A stretch of 64,000 nt of DNA from an uncultured Oscillospiraceae bacterium (GTDB taxonomy: Bacteria; Bacillota; Clostridia; Oscillospirales; Acutalibacteraceae): positions 1 to 64,000 of the forward strand of contig UQQT01000006.1 in assembly GCA_900543395.1 (NCBI GenBank), written 5' to 3'. The position numbers and the translations under genes are program-made. This document shows positions 8,747-17,029 of the stretch, piece by piece. The notes under the pieces are model-generated. The model did no database searches. It saw nothing but the letters and a program-made list of their open reading frames with translations, and was not told where the DNA came from. How positions within the stretch are numbered: position 1 is the first letter of the stretch; the number at the start of each line of letters is the position of its first letter.

Positions 8747-10192
8747 ATGGATAAATTCAACCCGACGATTATCATTCCCGGTATAGGTCAGTCGAAAGTC
8801 GACATGATCGATTCAAAGGGAAATAAAATAAAAAGCGCGTGGCCGTTTGACATAGACATGAAGTCCGCGCTCGACGATCTGAAGGGCTCGATTATGAAAA
8901 TGATGCTTTTCAGAAAGGACGCGGGCTTTTCCGATAAGGTCGCGAAAATCGTACGCTCGATAACGTTTCCCCTCTCGTGCAAAAGCGACGGAAGCTCATT
9001 GAATCCGCTTAGAACCGTAACATACGAAAAAAGCGTAAAAGAGTGTACGGACGACGAAAAAAGATTCATATACAAAATGATTCCCATGGAGGCTCTGGGC
9101 GAAAAGATAGGCGAGGAAAACCTCTTTTTCTTCGCGTACAACCCGTTCGGCGACGTTTACCCGACTGCCGAAAAGCTTAATGAATTCATAGAATTCGTTA
9201 AAGAGAAAACGCAGAGCGAAAAGGTCGATATAATCGCCGTAAGCCTCGGCGGAGCCGTGCTGAAAGCGTATCTTGACATGTACGCAGACAAAAAAAACAT
9301 TTCGTCGATAGTCTGCGTATGCTCCGCTCTCGACGGAACGAAATGCGCGGGCGACATATTCACCGACAATCTCGACCTTGACGACCCGGTAAAGTATCTT
9401 TCATACGCCGGCGACAAGGCTTCGCAGATCGCTCCGATGGTTAATATGATTCCCAAGGACGTAGTCGATCTTACGCTGGCTAAATCAATCGACACGGCGA
9501 AAAACGACCTGCTTTACAACTGCACAATGATGTGGTCGTGCGTTCCCGTTTCCGATTTTGCCGTGTCTTCCGACAAGCATTTAAAGAACGCAGACCCCGT
9601 GTTAAAAGAGAAAGTAACGCGTTTTTACAATTACTCGCTCTCGTTCCCCGATAAGATAAGAGAGCTTGCACAAGACGGCGTGAGATTCTGCATAGTAAGC
9701 GGATACGGCAAACAGCTTCTGCCGGTTTTTAAATCGAAAAACGAGGATTCAGACTCGGTTATCAACGTTTCGTCATCGGCTCCGGGCGCAAATTCCTCCG
9801 ACGGCAAAATCGATGTTTCATCCTGCGTTCTGCCCGAAAACACATGGTTTTTCAAGGATCAGGGACACAGCGCAATAGCATATAACGATATCGCACTCTC
9901 GCTTGTCGAAAAATTCATAACGGGCGAGATCGAAAACGTTCATTCGTCCGAAAGCTATCCGCAGTTCAATACGGCGAGAAACATTAAAAAACTCAAATAC
10001 GAACTTGTCCCGAAAGCGGAAAAGACGATAAACGACGAGACGGTTTCTCCCGAAATCAAGGATAAATTAAAAGAACTCAATGAAAAATACAGCGTTCTTC
10101 TCAAAACTACGGTAACAGAAAACGCGCAGAACGTAACAGAGCTTGAAAACGAATACAAAGCGGTATTTGATTCAACAGAAAATAAAGGATAA
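8747..10192 (+). CDS. Alpha/beta-hydrolase, LCAT-like acyltransferase/lipase superfamily
   Basis: A 481-residue protein without a signal peptide. The start PTIIIPGIGQS resembles the first strand and oxyanion region of lecithin:cholesterol acyltransferase-like hydrolases. The nucleophile elbow is probably AVSLGG (Ser in the A-x-S-x-G variant), followed by a helix. The catalytic His is probably in FKDQGHSAIAYND near the C-terminal third. The acidic residue is unclear. The last ~70 residues look helical and charged. AGGAGG lies upstream of the ATG. It is first in an operon with a 21-nt gap to an ABC ATPase. The substrate (lipid, ester or peptide) is unknown. Confidence 0.65.
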   Translation: MDKFNPTIIIPGIGQSKVDMIDSKGNKIKSAWPFDIDMKSALDDLKGSIMKMMLFRKDAGFSDKVAKIVRSITFPLSCKSDGSSLNPLRTVTYEKSVKECTDDEKRFIYKMIPMEALGEKIGEENLFFFAYNPFGDVYPTAEKLNEFIEFVKEKTQSEKVDIIAVSLGGAVLKAYLDMYADKKNISSIVCVCSALDGTKCAGDIFTDNLDLDDPVKYLSYAGDKASQIAPMVNMIPKDVVDLTLAKSIDTAKNDLLYNCTMMWSCVPVSDFAVSSDKHLKNADPVLKEKVTRFYNYSLSFPDKIRELAQDGVRFCIVSGYGKQLLPVFKSKNEDSDSVINVSSSAPGANSSDGKIDVSSCVLPENTWFFKDQGHSAIAYNDIALSLVEKFITGEIENVHSSESYPQFNTARNIKKLKYELVPKAEKTINDETVSPEIKDKLKELNEKYSVLLKTTVTENAQNVTELENEYKAVFDSTENKG

Positions 10193-10213
10193 TAAATTCG
10201 GAGGCATGCATAT

Positions 10214-10924
10214 ATGGAAAATCAATATGCCGTAAAAGTCAGGAATCTGAACAAGTCCTACAATAAACACGCCGTTATATTAAACGATCTGTCGTTCGAT
10301 ATACCCGCGGGCAAGATAGTAGGTCTGCTCGGTCCGAACGGATGCGGTAAGACAACGCTTCTCAAAATTCTCGCGGGCGTAATACACGACTACGACGGCA
10401 AGGTCGCCGTAAACGGTTACGCGCCGGGGCCCGAGTCGAAAGCCACTACGGCATTTCTGCCCGACACTACGTATCTTGAGGAGTATTTCAGAACGATTGA
10501 CGCGATAAATTATTTCGATGACTTTTTCAGTGATTTCGACAAGGTAAAGGCTCTCGACTTCGCGCAGAGATTTAATTTAAGACTCAATCAGAAAATCAAA
10601 ACCATGTCAAAGGGAATGCAGGAAAAGGTTCAGCTTCTCCTCGTTATGTCGAGAGCCGCGGAGCTTTATCTGCTCGACGAGCCTTTAGGAGGCGTCGACC
10701 CCGCGGCGAGAAGAATGATTCTCGATATTATAATGAAAAACTACGCGGAAAAATCCACGCTGATAATCTCTACGCACCTTGTAAACGATCTCGAAAACTG
10801 CTTCGACCACGTTCTGATGCTCGGCGGCGGCAGAGTTCTCGTAAACACGGGCATTGAGAATATTCAGAAGAGCGGAAAGAGCGTAGAGGATGTATTCAGG
10901 GAGGTAATCGGCGATGCTTGGTAA
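10214..10924 (+). CDS. ABC transporter ATP-binding protein
   Basis: A 236-residue nucleotide-binding domain. Walker A is GPNGCGKT, Walker B is LYLLDEPLGGVDP, and there is an H-loop STHLV. The signature loop is atypical, MSKGMQEK in place of LSGGQ, as seen in some YtrB/YhcH-type export ATPases. The coding end overlaps the next gene by 11 nt, so it almost certainly pairs with the permease at 10914-11756. CGGAGG precedes the start. The cargo is unknown. Confidence 0.9.
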   Translation: MENQYAVKVRNLNKSYNKHAVILNDLSFDIPAGKIVGLLGPNGCGKTTLLKILAGVIHDYDGKVAVNGYAPGPESKATTAFLPDTTYLEEYFRTIDAINYFDDFFSDFDKVKALDFAQRFNLRLNQKIKTMSKGMQEKVQLLLVMSRAAELYLLDEPLGGVDPAARRMILDIIMKNYAEKSTLIISTHLVNDLENCFDHVLMLGGGRVLVNTGIENIQKSGKSVEDVFREVIGDAW

Positions 10925-11756
10925 GCTTATAAAACACGACTTTATCTCCGGAGCGAGGAGAATGGGAACTATCTATCTTATCGCCGCGATAGCCGCCATT
11001 GCGATGATTATTACCTCGTTTTTCCAAAGCGGAACGATACTTAAATATTTAACCTTGAGCGTAGTCGTTCTCGTCGCGTTCGCGGCGGTCGTCGTTACGT
11101 TCGTTTCTATAGTTTTCGGCGCAAATAAAAGCCTGTTCGGCAGACAGGGCTATCTCTCGCAGACTCTGCCCGTCCGTTCAAGCTCCCTTATATTCTCAAA
11201 ATGGTTTGTAAGCAGCGTATGGGTTATGATAAGCTATCTTCTCGTAATTCTCGCGGCGTTCGGAGTTCTCTCATACGCGGCGGAAAACGGAAGCGGAGAC
11301 GACGCGTACGGAATATTCGAAATGGTGAAAAACGCGTTCGAAATGCTCGGACTTACGTCAAAGGCTTTTTATTACAAGCTTACATTCGAATGTATCAAAG
11401 GTCTTATAAACACGCTGATTTTCGTCATGTGCATTTTATTCTCCATGACGATAGGCAATATAAGGCACTTCGACAGATTCGGCATGCTCGGCATTGTTTT
11501 CTACGTCGTCGCATTCGTCGGAATCAGCCAGGGCATAGCGGCGGGATTACAGCATCTGTGCGACATTTCTCTCGTTATTCCGTTCGAGGGAGATATGCAT
11601 TTCATGATAAATCCCGACATCTTAGAGCTGGACAAGCAGTATACACAGGGTTACTACACATGTCAGTTTACCGGTCTTTACTTCAGAATTTTACTGGCGG
11701 TACCCATGTTCCTGCTTACCGTTCTTCTCAATGAAAAGAAAATAAATCTTAAATAA
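10914..11756 (+). CDS. ABC transporter permease, six-helix type
   Basis: A 280-residue protein with about six hydrophobic segments (roughly residues 22-40, 48-75, 98-125, 160-185, 195-220, 260-275) and a large central extracytoplasmic loop. It begins MLGKLIKHDF, typical of ABC-2-like permeases in Clostridia that partner YtrB-like ATPases. The ATG lies inside the end of the ATPase gene with GGGAGG upstream. Role inferred only from the pairing: export or envelope stress response. Confidence 0.82.
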   Translation: MLGKLIKHDFISGARRMGTIYLIAAIAAIAMIITSFFQSGTILKYLTLSVVVLVAFAAVVVTFVSIVFGANKSLFGRQGYLSQTLPVRSSSLIFSKWFVSSVWVMISYLLVILAAFGVLSYAAENGSGDDAYGIFEMVKNAFEMLGLTSKAFYYKLTFECIKGLINTLIFVMCILFSMTIGNIRHFDRFGMLGIVFYVVAFVGISQGIAAGLQHLCDISLVIPFEGDMHFMINPDILELDKQYTQGYYTCQFTGLYFRILLAVPMFLLTVLLNEKKINLK

Positions 11757-11781
11757 AATAAAAACGACCGGCGGTGATACC

Positions 11782-12405
11782 ATGAGCATTATCGACATAT
11801 CAAGAGACATTGCGCGCTGTTCGGTTTATCCGGGCGACCCCGAAACGCATATCGAGGCTGTCAGCCGTATGGCGGACGGAGCGGGGTGCAATCTTGCAAA
11901 AATCAGCATGGGACTTCATAACGGCACGCATGCGGACGCTCCGCTCCACTTCGTAGAGGACGGCGATTCGATAGATAAGGTCGACCTCGACAGATTTTTC
12001 GGCGAGTGCGCCGTAATCGAAGTCGGTCCGGGACCGATAACGGGTGAATACGTTGAGGAGAATTTTCCGAACGAGGAGCGTATACTCGTCAAAAGCATGG
12101 GCAAGGCATGGTTTCTCGAAAGCGCGGCGACGGAGCTTGCTTTAAGAGGGATAAAGCTTATAGGAACAGACGCACTGTCGGTCGGAACAAAGGGAGATCA
12201 GGTCGCTCCGCACAGAGCGTTTCTGACTCAGAATATCGGAATTCTCGAAAGCTTAAAGCTCGACAACGTAATGCCGGGCAGATACTTTCTTTCCGCTCTG
12301 CCTCTTAAAATAGGCGCAGCCGAAGCCTCTCCCGTAAGGGCGGTTCTTATCGACAGCTACATTTTTTGGGGCGGAAGCAACAATAAACAGCGAGGTTCAT
12401 TTTAA
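11782..12405 (+). CDS. Cyclase-family metal hydrolase (kynurenine formamidase-like)
   Basis: A 207-residue member of the cyclase/KynB family (PF04199). The metal-binding signature H-x-G-T-H-x-D-x-P-x-H-F is present as HNGTHADAPLHF (about residues 46-57), and the N-terminal YPGDP motif fits too. Family members hydrolyse N-formylkynurenine, isatin or related amides. No kynurenine pathway genes are nearby, so the substrate is unassigned. It sits 25 nt after the ABC permease and 2 nt before the YerB-like gene. Confidence 0.85.
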   Translation: MSIIDISRDIARCSVYPGDPETHIEAVSRMADGAGCNLAKISMGLHNGTHADAPLHFVEDGDSIDKVDLDRFFGECAVIEVGPGPITGEYVEENFPNEERILVKSMGKAWFLESAATELALRGIKLIGTDALSVGTKGDQVAPHRAFLTQNIGILESLKLDNVMPGRYFLSALPLKIGAAEASPVRAVLIDSYIFWGGSNNKQRGSF

Positions 12406-12407
12406 TT

Positions 12408-13478
12408 ATGAAAAAAAATACTTTAAGAATTATATCATTATTTATCGCACTTACAATGTGCATACTCTCTTTCGCGTCCTGTTCGTCTAAGGATAACGGC
12501 GTAACCAACGCCGATTCGCAGATAAACAAGCAGGCGGAGAAAAAGGACGAAACTCCCGTTTTAACGGCTAAGAATCCTCTCACCGGCGAGAGCGGTTACG
12601 ACGAGAATCTCCTTGACGAGAGACCCGTCGCGATAATGGTTGAGAACACGCCCTCCGCACGTCCGCAATGGGGGCTGTGCTCACCCGATATCGTAATTGA
12701 GACTGAGGTCGAGGGCGGTATTACGAGAATGATGTGGCTCTATGCAAACAAGGACAGAGTCGCCGATAAGGTCGGCCCCGTCAGAAGCGCGAGAAACGCG
12801 TATGTAGAGCTTGCCGGCGGACTCGACGCGATATTCTTTCACATAGGAGCAAGCGACCTTGCATACAAAATTTTAAGAAAAGGAGTCGTTGACGACATTG
12901 ACGGCATGGCGGTTAATTTTTATTCACGCGACAAGTCGAGAAACGTAGCTGTCGAACATACCGCATACACTACAAAAACCGCCGTTGCGAAAGCTATTGA
13001 GGAACATATTTCGAATACGAAGCTCGGCGATTCCTATAAAAATCCCCTCTCATTCGTTGAGTCGGGCGCGACGGCTTCGGGCAGTGCATGTTCGAGCATT
13101 AAGGCAGTATTCTCCGCCGATTACAGACATACATTCGAGTACAATTCGTCCGATTCTCTTTATTACAATTGGATGAATTCCAAAGAAATGACCGACGAAA
13201 ACGGAAAGCAGATGGCTGTTAAGAACGTTCTTGTTCTCTATGCGGACATGGTTGATCTCGGCGACGAAAAAGGTCACGTCGACGTTGACCTTTCATCGGG
13301 AGACGGTTATTACGCGTCCGAGGGCAAGGTTATAAGCGTTAAATGGTCTAAGGGCAATTTATCGGACAAGCTTAAGATAACCGACGAAAACGGAAATGCG
13401 GTAAGCCTTAACACGGGCAAAACGTGGATGGGCTTTGTAAGAAGCACGAATTCGTCAAAAACCGTAATCAGCGAATAA
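12408..13478 (+). CDS. YerB-like lipoprotein (DUF3048)
   Basis: A 356-residue protein with a lipoprotein signal peptide; the lipobox is SFASC with Cys at about residue 25. The DUF3048 core is clear: RPVAIMVENTPSARPQ, then SPDIVIETEVEGGITRM, then VGPVRSARNAYVELA. A second domain lies in the last ~100 residues. The family is widespread in Gram-positive bacteria at the outer membrane face, and its molecular function is not settled. Its ribosome site lies within the end of the preceding gene, consistent with coupled expression. luxS follows 14 nt later. Confidence 0.92.
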   Translation: MKKNTLRIISLFIALTMCILSFASCSSKDNGVTNADSQINKQAEKKDETPVLTAKNPLTGESGYDENLLDERPVAIMVENTPSARPQWGLCSPDIVIETEVEGGITRMMWLYANKDRVADKVGPVRSARNAYVELAGGLDAIFFHIGASDLAYKILRKGVVDDIDGMAVNFYSRDKSRNVAVEHTAYTTKTAVAKAIEEHISNTKLGDSYKNPLSFVESGATASGSACSSIKAVFSADYRHTFEYNSSDSLYYNWMNSKEMTDENGKQMAVKNVLVLYADMVDLGDEKGHVDVDLSSGDGYYASEGKVISVKWSKGNLSDKLKITDENGNAVSLNTGKTWMGFVRSTNSSKTVISE

Positions 13479-13492
13479 GAGGCGTACAGAAT

Positions 13493-13945
13493 ATGAAAAG
13501 AATAGCAAGCTTTGAAGTCGACCATACGAAATTGGAGCGCGGTATGTACACCTCGCGTATCGACGGCGACGTAACGACATATGACATAAGAATGAGAAAA
13601 CCGAATTCGGAGCCTGTCATGGACAACGCATCGATTCATACGATCGAGCATTTATTCGCGACATTCGTAAGAAATTCGGAATTTTCAAACGAGATAATTT
13701 ATTTCGGCCCCATGGGATGCAGAACGGGATTCTATTTCCTCGTAAGAAACGTATCCCCCGCCGACGCGGTAAAGCTCACACGGGAAGCGTTTAGATTCAT
13801 AGCGGACTTTGACGGCGAAATTCCCGGAGTCTCCGCGGCGGAGTGCGGAAATTATAAGGATCACTCCCTTGCGGGAGCTAAAGCCGAAGCCGAAAAATTC
13901 CTCCCCGTTATCGAAAACCGGGACGAGACGAACTTAAAATATTAA
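13493..13945 (+). CDS. luxS: S-ribosylhomocysteine lyase (AI-2 synthesis)
   Basis: Cleaves S-ribosylhomocysteine to homocysteine and the autoinducer-2 precursor in the activated methyl cycle. I chose the ATG at 13493 (150 residues), with AGAGG upstream, because a longer in-frame start at 13424 would lie deep inside the YerB-like gene. Zinc ligands are His49 and His53 in HTIEH and Cys118 in ECGN. Cys76 in GPMGC is the second active cysteine and Glu52 the general base. No pfs or metH-type gene is adjacent; the gene is last in an operon of unrelated functions. Confidence 0.96.
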   Translation: MKRIASFEVDHTKLERGMYTSRIDGDVTTYDIRMRKPNSEPVMDNASIHTIEHLFATFVRNSEFSNEIIYFGPMGCRTGFYFLVRNVSPADAVKLTREAFRFIADFDGEIPGVSAAECGNYKDHSLAGAKAEAEKFLPVIENRDETNLKY

Positions 13946-13963
13946 TTTTAATAATTCGCAAAA

Positions 13964-13996
13964 AAGAGCAGACATGAGAACTTCATGTCTGCTCTT
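13964..13996 (+). terminator. Terminator-like hairpin after luxS
   Basis: A 14-bp perfect stem (13964-13977 with 13983-13996) with a 5-nt loop, 18 nt after the luxS stop codon. A near-identical copy, 1 mismatch in about 31 bases, is at 14263-14296 and is followed by a true T-run. Confidence 0.75.
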
Positions 13997-14297
13997 CAGC
14001 TTGTCGAAAAAGTAGTTTTCGACAAGCTGTGAGACTGTCGAGAATGTGCCTGAATTTCGTTTTCTTCCGAGCGTCGCTGTACAAAAGTGCCGCAGCGAAG
14101 GAAAAAACGAAAAACGCAAACACCCCGAAATCATCAGGTTTCGGGGTGTTTCGATAAGAATAAAAATATGTTTGTAAATTGTCGATAGAAACATTTTTTT
14201 GAGCCGTAAACAAAATTAATTATATTTTTTCAGCGTGGTTCAGGTGCTTTATCGACAGTCTGAGGAGCAGACATGAGAACTTCACGTCTGCTCTTTT
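13997..14297. repeat. Hairpin-rich repeat block (MITE-like) between luxS and the radical SAM genes
   Basis: No credible gene is in this ~300-bp gap. It holds at least four hairpins: a perfect 14-bp stem (13997-14010 with 14016-14029), an imperfect stem around 14055-14115, a perfect 13-bp stem (14118-14130 with 14139-14151), and the second copy of the luxS terminator hairpin (14265-14293). An inverted pair of AGACTGTCGA (14032-14041) and its complement (14252-14261) brackets the interior. This looks like a small non-coding mobile or dispersed repeat rather than ordinary intergenic DNA. Confidence 0.6.
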
Positions 14298-14327
14298 TAT
14301 ATTCACTTTGTTTTTACACGAACACGT

Positions 14328-15581
14328 TTACAGCTCGATATGCTCTGGGAACGCTTCGTTTTTCATAATCCCCCACATCTTATCTATATACGCAAGCGTA
14401 TAGAAATTCTCATAGTAATGATAGTAAAACGCGCCCTTGAGCGTCATTTCGTAAACGCCGTTATGTTCTGTGATAAACCCGAGCTTCTTTGCAATAAAAA
14501 TCTCGAATCCGTACATTTTCTTTAAATCCATGCCGAAGAATTTTTCAAAATCCGCGGCGCACACTCTCGTGCTGTACGCAGTCCAGAACAGCCAGTATAT
14601 CATCCTCTGCCTTTTTGTAAAACGGACGGTCAGCGAAGTCGCGGGTTCGCCCGAGTGAATTCTTTTGCAGTAGGAATCAACGTCAAACGTGTTGATTTTA
14701 AACTGCTCCTTGAACAAGCTTGTTGCGGAACAGCCGAAGCCGAGGAAATTATCTCTTGTCATAGAGGAATACTTCGCCTCGGGGACGCTCGAAAACGTCC
14801 ATACGGAACTGCGCGAATACCCCTTGCCCAAACAGTAATTCGTTATGTCGTCAAGAAGCCTGCGCTTTTCTTTTTTCGGCATGGGTTCAACGTAACTTTC
14901 GGTAAACGTAAAATCAATAAACGGATATATCGCAACATGGTTTGCGCCCAGCGAAAAAGCGGTATCGATATCCGTTTTAAGATCGTCAAAGGTCTGCCCG
15001 GGCAGGGCGAAGATAAAATCCATGGAAACCGTCTCGAAATCAACGGCTTTCAAAGCCGAGGCGAGCGCGGAGGTATCAATTTTCTTTCTGCCGAGAATCT
15101 TTTGGTATTTATCGGAGAACGACTGAATACCGATACTGATTTTCGTAACGCCCGCTTCTTTGAGAACCGACAGAGTATCCTCGTTCACATTATCGGGGTG
15201 AAGCTCCAGCCCCACGCCCTCCGTTATGATAAAATGCTCATTAACGGCGTCGATTATATCTTTTATACGCTCGGACGCGAGCGCGGGAGTTCCGCCTCCG
15301 AAATAAAGGCTCGTCGCCTTTTTCCGCCCCGGCTTCGTTCTGCCGATAAGATGAATTTCGTCGATCAGAGAATCTATGTATCTGTCACAGAGTTCTTTTG
15401 AATACAGAACCTTACAGTACGGACAGAAATTACATATACTCTTGCAAAACGGGATATGAACGTACAGCCCGAGATTATCACATTCTTCATACGGCAGTAT
15501 ACGGTCGTATTCGTTTTTGAATCTGAACGGCTGTACCGTTCTTGTAAGCCACGTTCTCGTAAAGCTCGTAATAATACTCAT
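14328..15581 (-). CDS. Radical SAM protein, HemN/HemW-like (not a proven HemW)
   Basis: A 417-residue protein. The radical SAM cluster motif is CKSICNFCPYC, that is C-x3-C-x2-C plus a fourth Cys, after the HemN-type YVHIPF. LYFGGGTPAL and ELHPDNV are typical of coproporphyrinogen oxidase-like proteins, and the C-terminal HemN domain has DNFLGFGCSATS in place of the HemW heme-site pattern. It may be a heme chaperone, an anaerobic heme-modifying enzyme, or act on an unrelated substrate. AGGTGAT precedes the ATG. It starts 8 nt after a second radical SAM gene, so the two are surely co-transcribed. Confidence 0.8.
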   Translation of the reverse strand: MSIITSFTRTWLTRTVQPFRFKNEYDRILPYEECDNLGLYVHIPFCKSICNFCPYCKVLYSKELCDRYIDSLIDEIHLIGRTKPGRKKATSLYFGGGTPALASERIKDIIDAVNEHFIITEGVGLELHPDNVNEDTLSVLKEAGVTKISIGIQSFSDKYQKILGRKKIDTSALASALKAVDFETVSMDFIFALPGQTFDDLKTDIDTAFSLGANHVAIYPFIDFTFTESYVEPMPKKEKRRLLDDITNYCLGKGYSRSSVWTFSSVPEAKYSSMTRDNFLGFGCSATSLFKEQFKINTFDVDSYCKRIHSGEPATSLTVRFTKRQRMIYWLFWTAYSTRVCAADFEKFFGMDLKKMYGFEIFIAKKLGFITEHNGVYEMTLKGAFYYHYYENFYTLAYIDKMWGIMKNEAFPEHIEL

Positions 15582-15589
15582 AACATCAC

Positions 15590-16492
15590 CTAAATGTACT
15601 TCAGATATGTACGAAGCATCTCAAAGATTATTTTCGGATTGCCTCTGAACAAAAGCGTGTACTCCGCAACGAAGAAATATCCGCACTGCTCGCACAAACC
15701 GGGTACGTCTATACACCGTCCGCAGGTTGATACCTTTCCGTTCTCAATAACAACGCACTGATAACACGGGGTCGGAAAACTGTTGCCGATAAGATATTTA
15801 AATGCGCTTTTCAGATTGAATACGGGTGCGCCCTCTTTCATCATTTGCTTTATCGTTTCACAGCATTCGGCTTTTTCCGCTCTGCTCAGCGCCAATTGCT
15901 TTGTGTCCGGGTACGGGGTATGAAAATTAAACGAAACGGCGCGGATGTTTTTTGTATCGCGTGCGGTTATGCACACGTCCCGAACACAGTCTTTATTTAT
16001 CTGATTTATCGCCATATAGAGACAGATGTTATCCGCCGTCGCATTTTCGATATTTTTCATGATAATATCATATGTATCTCCGCGTATCTCATTATGACGG
16101 CGTTTATCCCCGTCCAAGCTCAAAAGAATCAGATCCGCCTCGGGCAGATCAATCGGAAACGTGCCGTTCGTAACGGTATTAACAATGAGAAAGCCCATTT
16201 TTTTCGCTTCGATAACAAGATCTCTGAGCGTGCGCTCTCCGTCCTGCCAGAGAAATGTCTCGCCTCCGCAGAAGAACAGAATTCTCACGCCCATATCGTA
16301 CAGCTGTTTCATTTCACGGCGTATCTGCTCATACGGATGAACAACCGCCGTTATGTTGTTGACGGAGCAATGCTTGCAGTGCAGATTGCATTTATCCGTA
16401 ACGATTACCGTTCCGAGAATCGGTTTTTTCTGTTTAAACAGTATCGTCTTAACGCCGAAATCGGCAAAATGCAGGAATGATGACAGTTTCAT
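15590..16492 (-). CDS. Radical SAM protein with C-terminal cysteine cluster (SPASM-like)
   Basis: I set the start at the ATG at 16492 (300 residues), with GGAGG upstream; a longer in-frame start would overlap the promoter at 16536-16564. The radical SAM motif CNLHCKHC is near residue 40, preceded by TVIVTDK. FFCGGETFLW is the glycine-rich motif, followed by TNGTF and LSLDGD. The last ~60 residues hold seven cysteines in pairs (PCYQC, STCGRC, LCEQC), which suggests an auxiliary Fe-S cluster. SPASM-type proteins often modify peptides or assist enzyme maturation. No precursor peptide gene was recognised. The substrate is unknown. Confidence 0.82.
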   Translation of the reverse strand: MKLSSFLHFADFGVKTILFKQKKPILGTVIVTDKCNLHCKHCSVNNITAVVHPYEQIRREMKQLYDMGVRILFFCGGETFLWQDGERTLRDLVIEAKKMGFLIVNTVTNGTFPIDLPEADLILLSLDGDKRRHNEIRGDTYDIIMKNIENATADNICLYMAINQINKDCVRDVCITARDTKNIRAVSFNFHTPYPDTKQLALSRAEKAECCETIKQMMKEGAPVFNLKSAFKYLIGNSFPTPCYQCVVIENGKVSTCGRCIDVPGLCEQCGYFFVAEYTLLFRGNPKIIFEMLRTYLKYI

Positions 16493-16535
16493 ATTTTGCC
16501 TCCGTAAATCTATCAAAAAAAGTCGTTGCATATAT

Positions 16536-16564
16536 ATTATACACATTTTTTTACATATTTTCAA
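16536..16564 (-). promoter_or_regulatory. Sigma-A promoter for the radical SAM pair
   Basis: On the minus strand TTGAAA (16559-16564), a 17-nt spacer and TATAAT (16536-16541), about 45 nt before the ATG at 16492. Confidence 0.85.
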
Positions 16565-16758
16565 CATATTATGATACAATTCGCCTTTTCTTAATATGTT
16601 TTTAAGAAATTAAGCGAAACGGTTTTTCAAAAAAAATTTCCGGACAAATTTACAATTGCAAATCCGACCGCATTTTCTCGTTTTTTGAACATTTTACTTA
16701 AAAGAAAGCAGAATAAAGATTCATTCAAAAGCCATACTTTTTATGACGAACACAGCGA

Positions 16759-16779
16759 ATTGTGACATTTATTCACAAT
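16759..16779. promoter_or_regulatory. Palindrome, possible regulator site
   Basis: ATTGTGA (16759-16765) and its complement TCACAAT (16773-16779) with a 7-nt centre. Spacing differs by one base from CRP-type and Rex-type consensus sites, so no regulator is assigned. Confidence 0.35.
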
Positions 16780-16908
16780 ATGAGAACTATTCTGCCTTTT
16801 AGGTTTATTAAATCATCTATCAAACGTTTATATCTTTTGTGCAATGCAACAAATATTTAATTTTTTCGTACAAATTATGAAAAAAACCTTTAAATTTATA
16901 TCAATAGG

Positions 16909-16917
16909 TGATATAAT
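16909..16917 (+). promoter_or_regulatory. Extended -10 promoter element upstream of murA
   Basis: TGATATAAT is an extended -10 box; the -35 region at 16889-16894 (TTTAAA) is weak. It would give a leader of about 105 nt before the GTG start of murA. Confidence 0.6.
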
Positions 16918-17029
16918 ACCTAAGGTTATGATTCTATATATAGTATTCGGATAGTTTTCTGTTTATATCCGATGTGTTATTCGGCGTTTTACGCGCCGGC
17001 GTTTTAATTATTGCTAAGGAAGTGCCGTT

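Larger units (their letters stand above)
16493..17029. other. Long AT-rich intergenic region between divergent genes
   Basis: Divergent spacer of ~540 bp between the radical SAM pair and murA, without a credible gene. It contains the leftward promoter at 16536-16564, an inverted repeat (about 16699-16722 with 16788-16806), the palindrome at 16759-16779, and the extended -10 box at 16909-16917. The segment from 16918 to 17020 would be the murA leader. Confidence 0.7.

Noticed and set aside
14328..15581. Naming the gene hemW
   Set aside because: The HemN-like core is clear, but the C-terminal heme-site pattern of HemW is not seen and the operon context is different.
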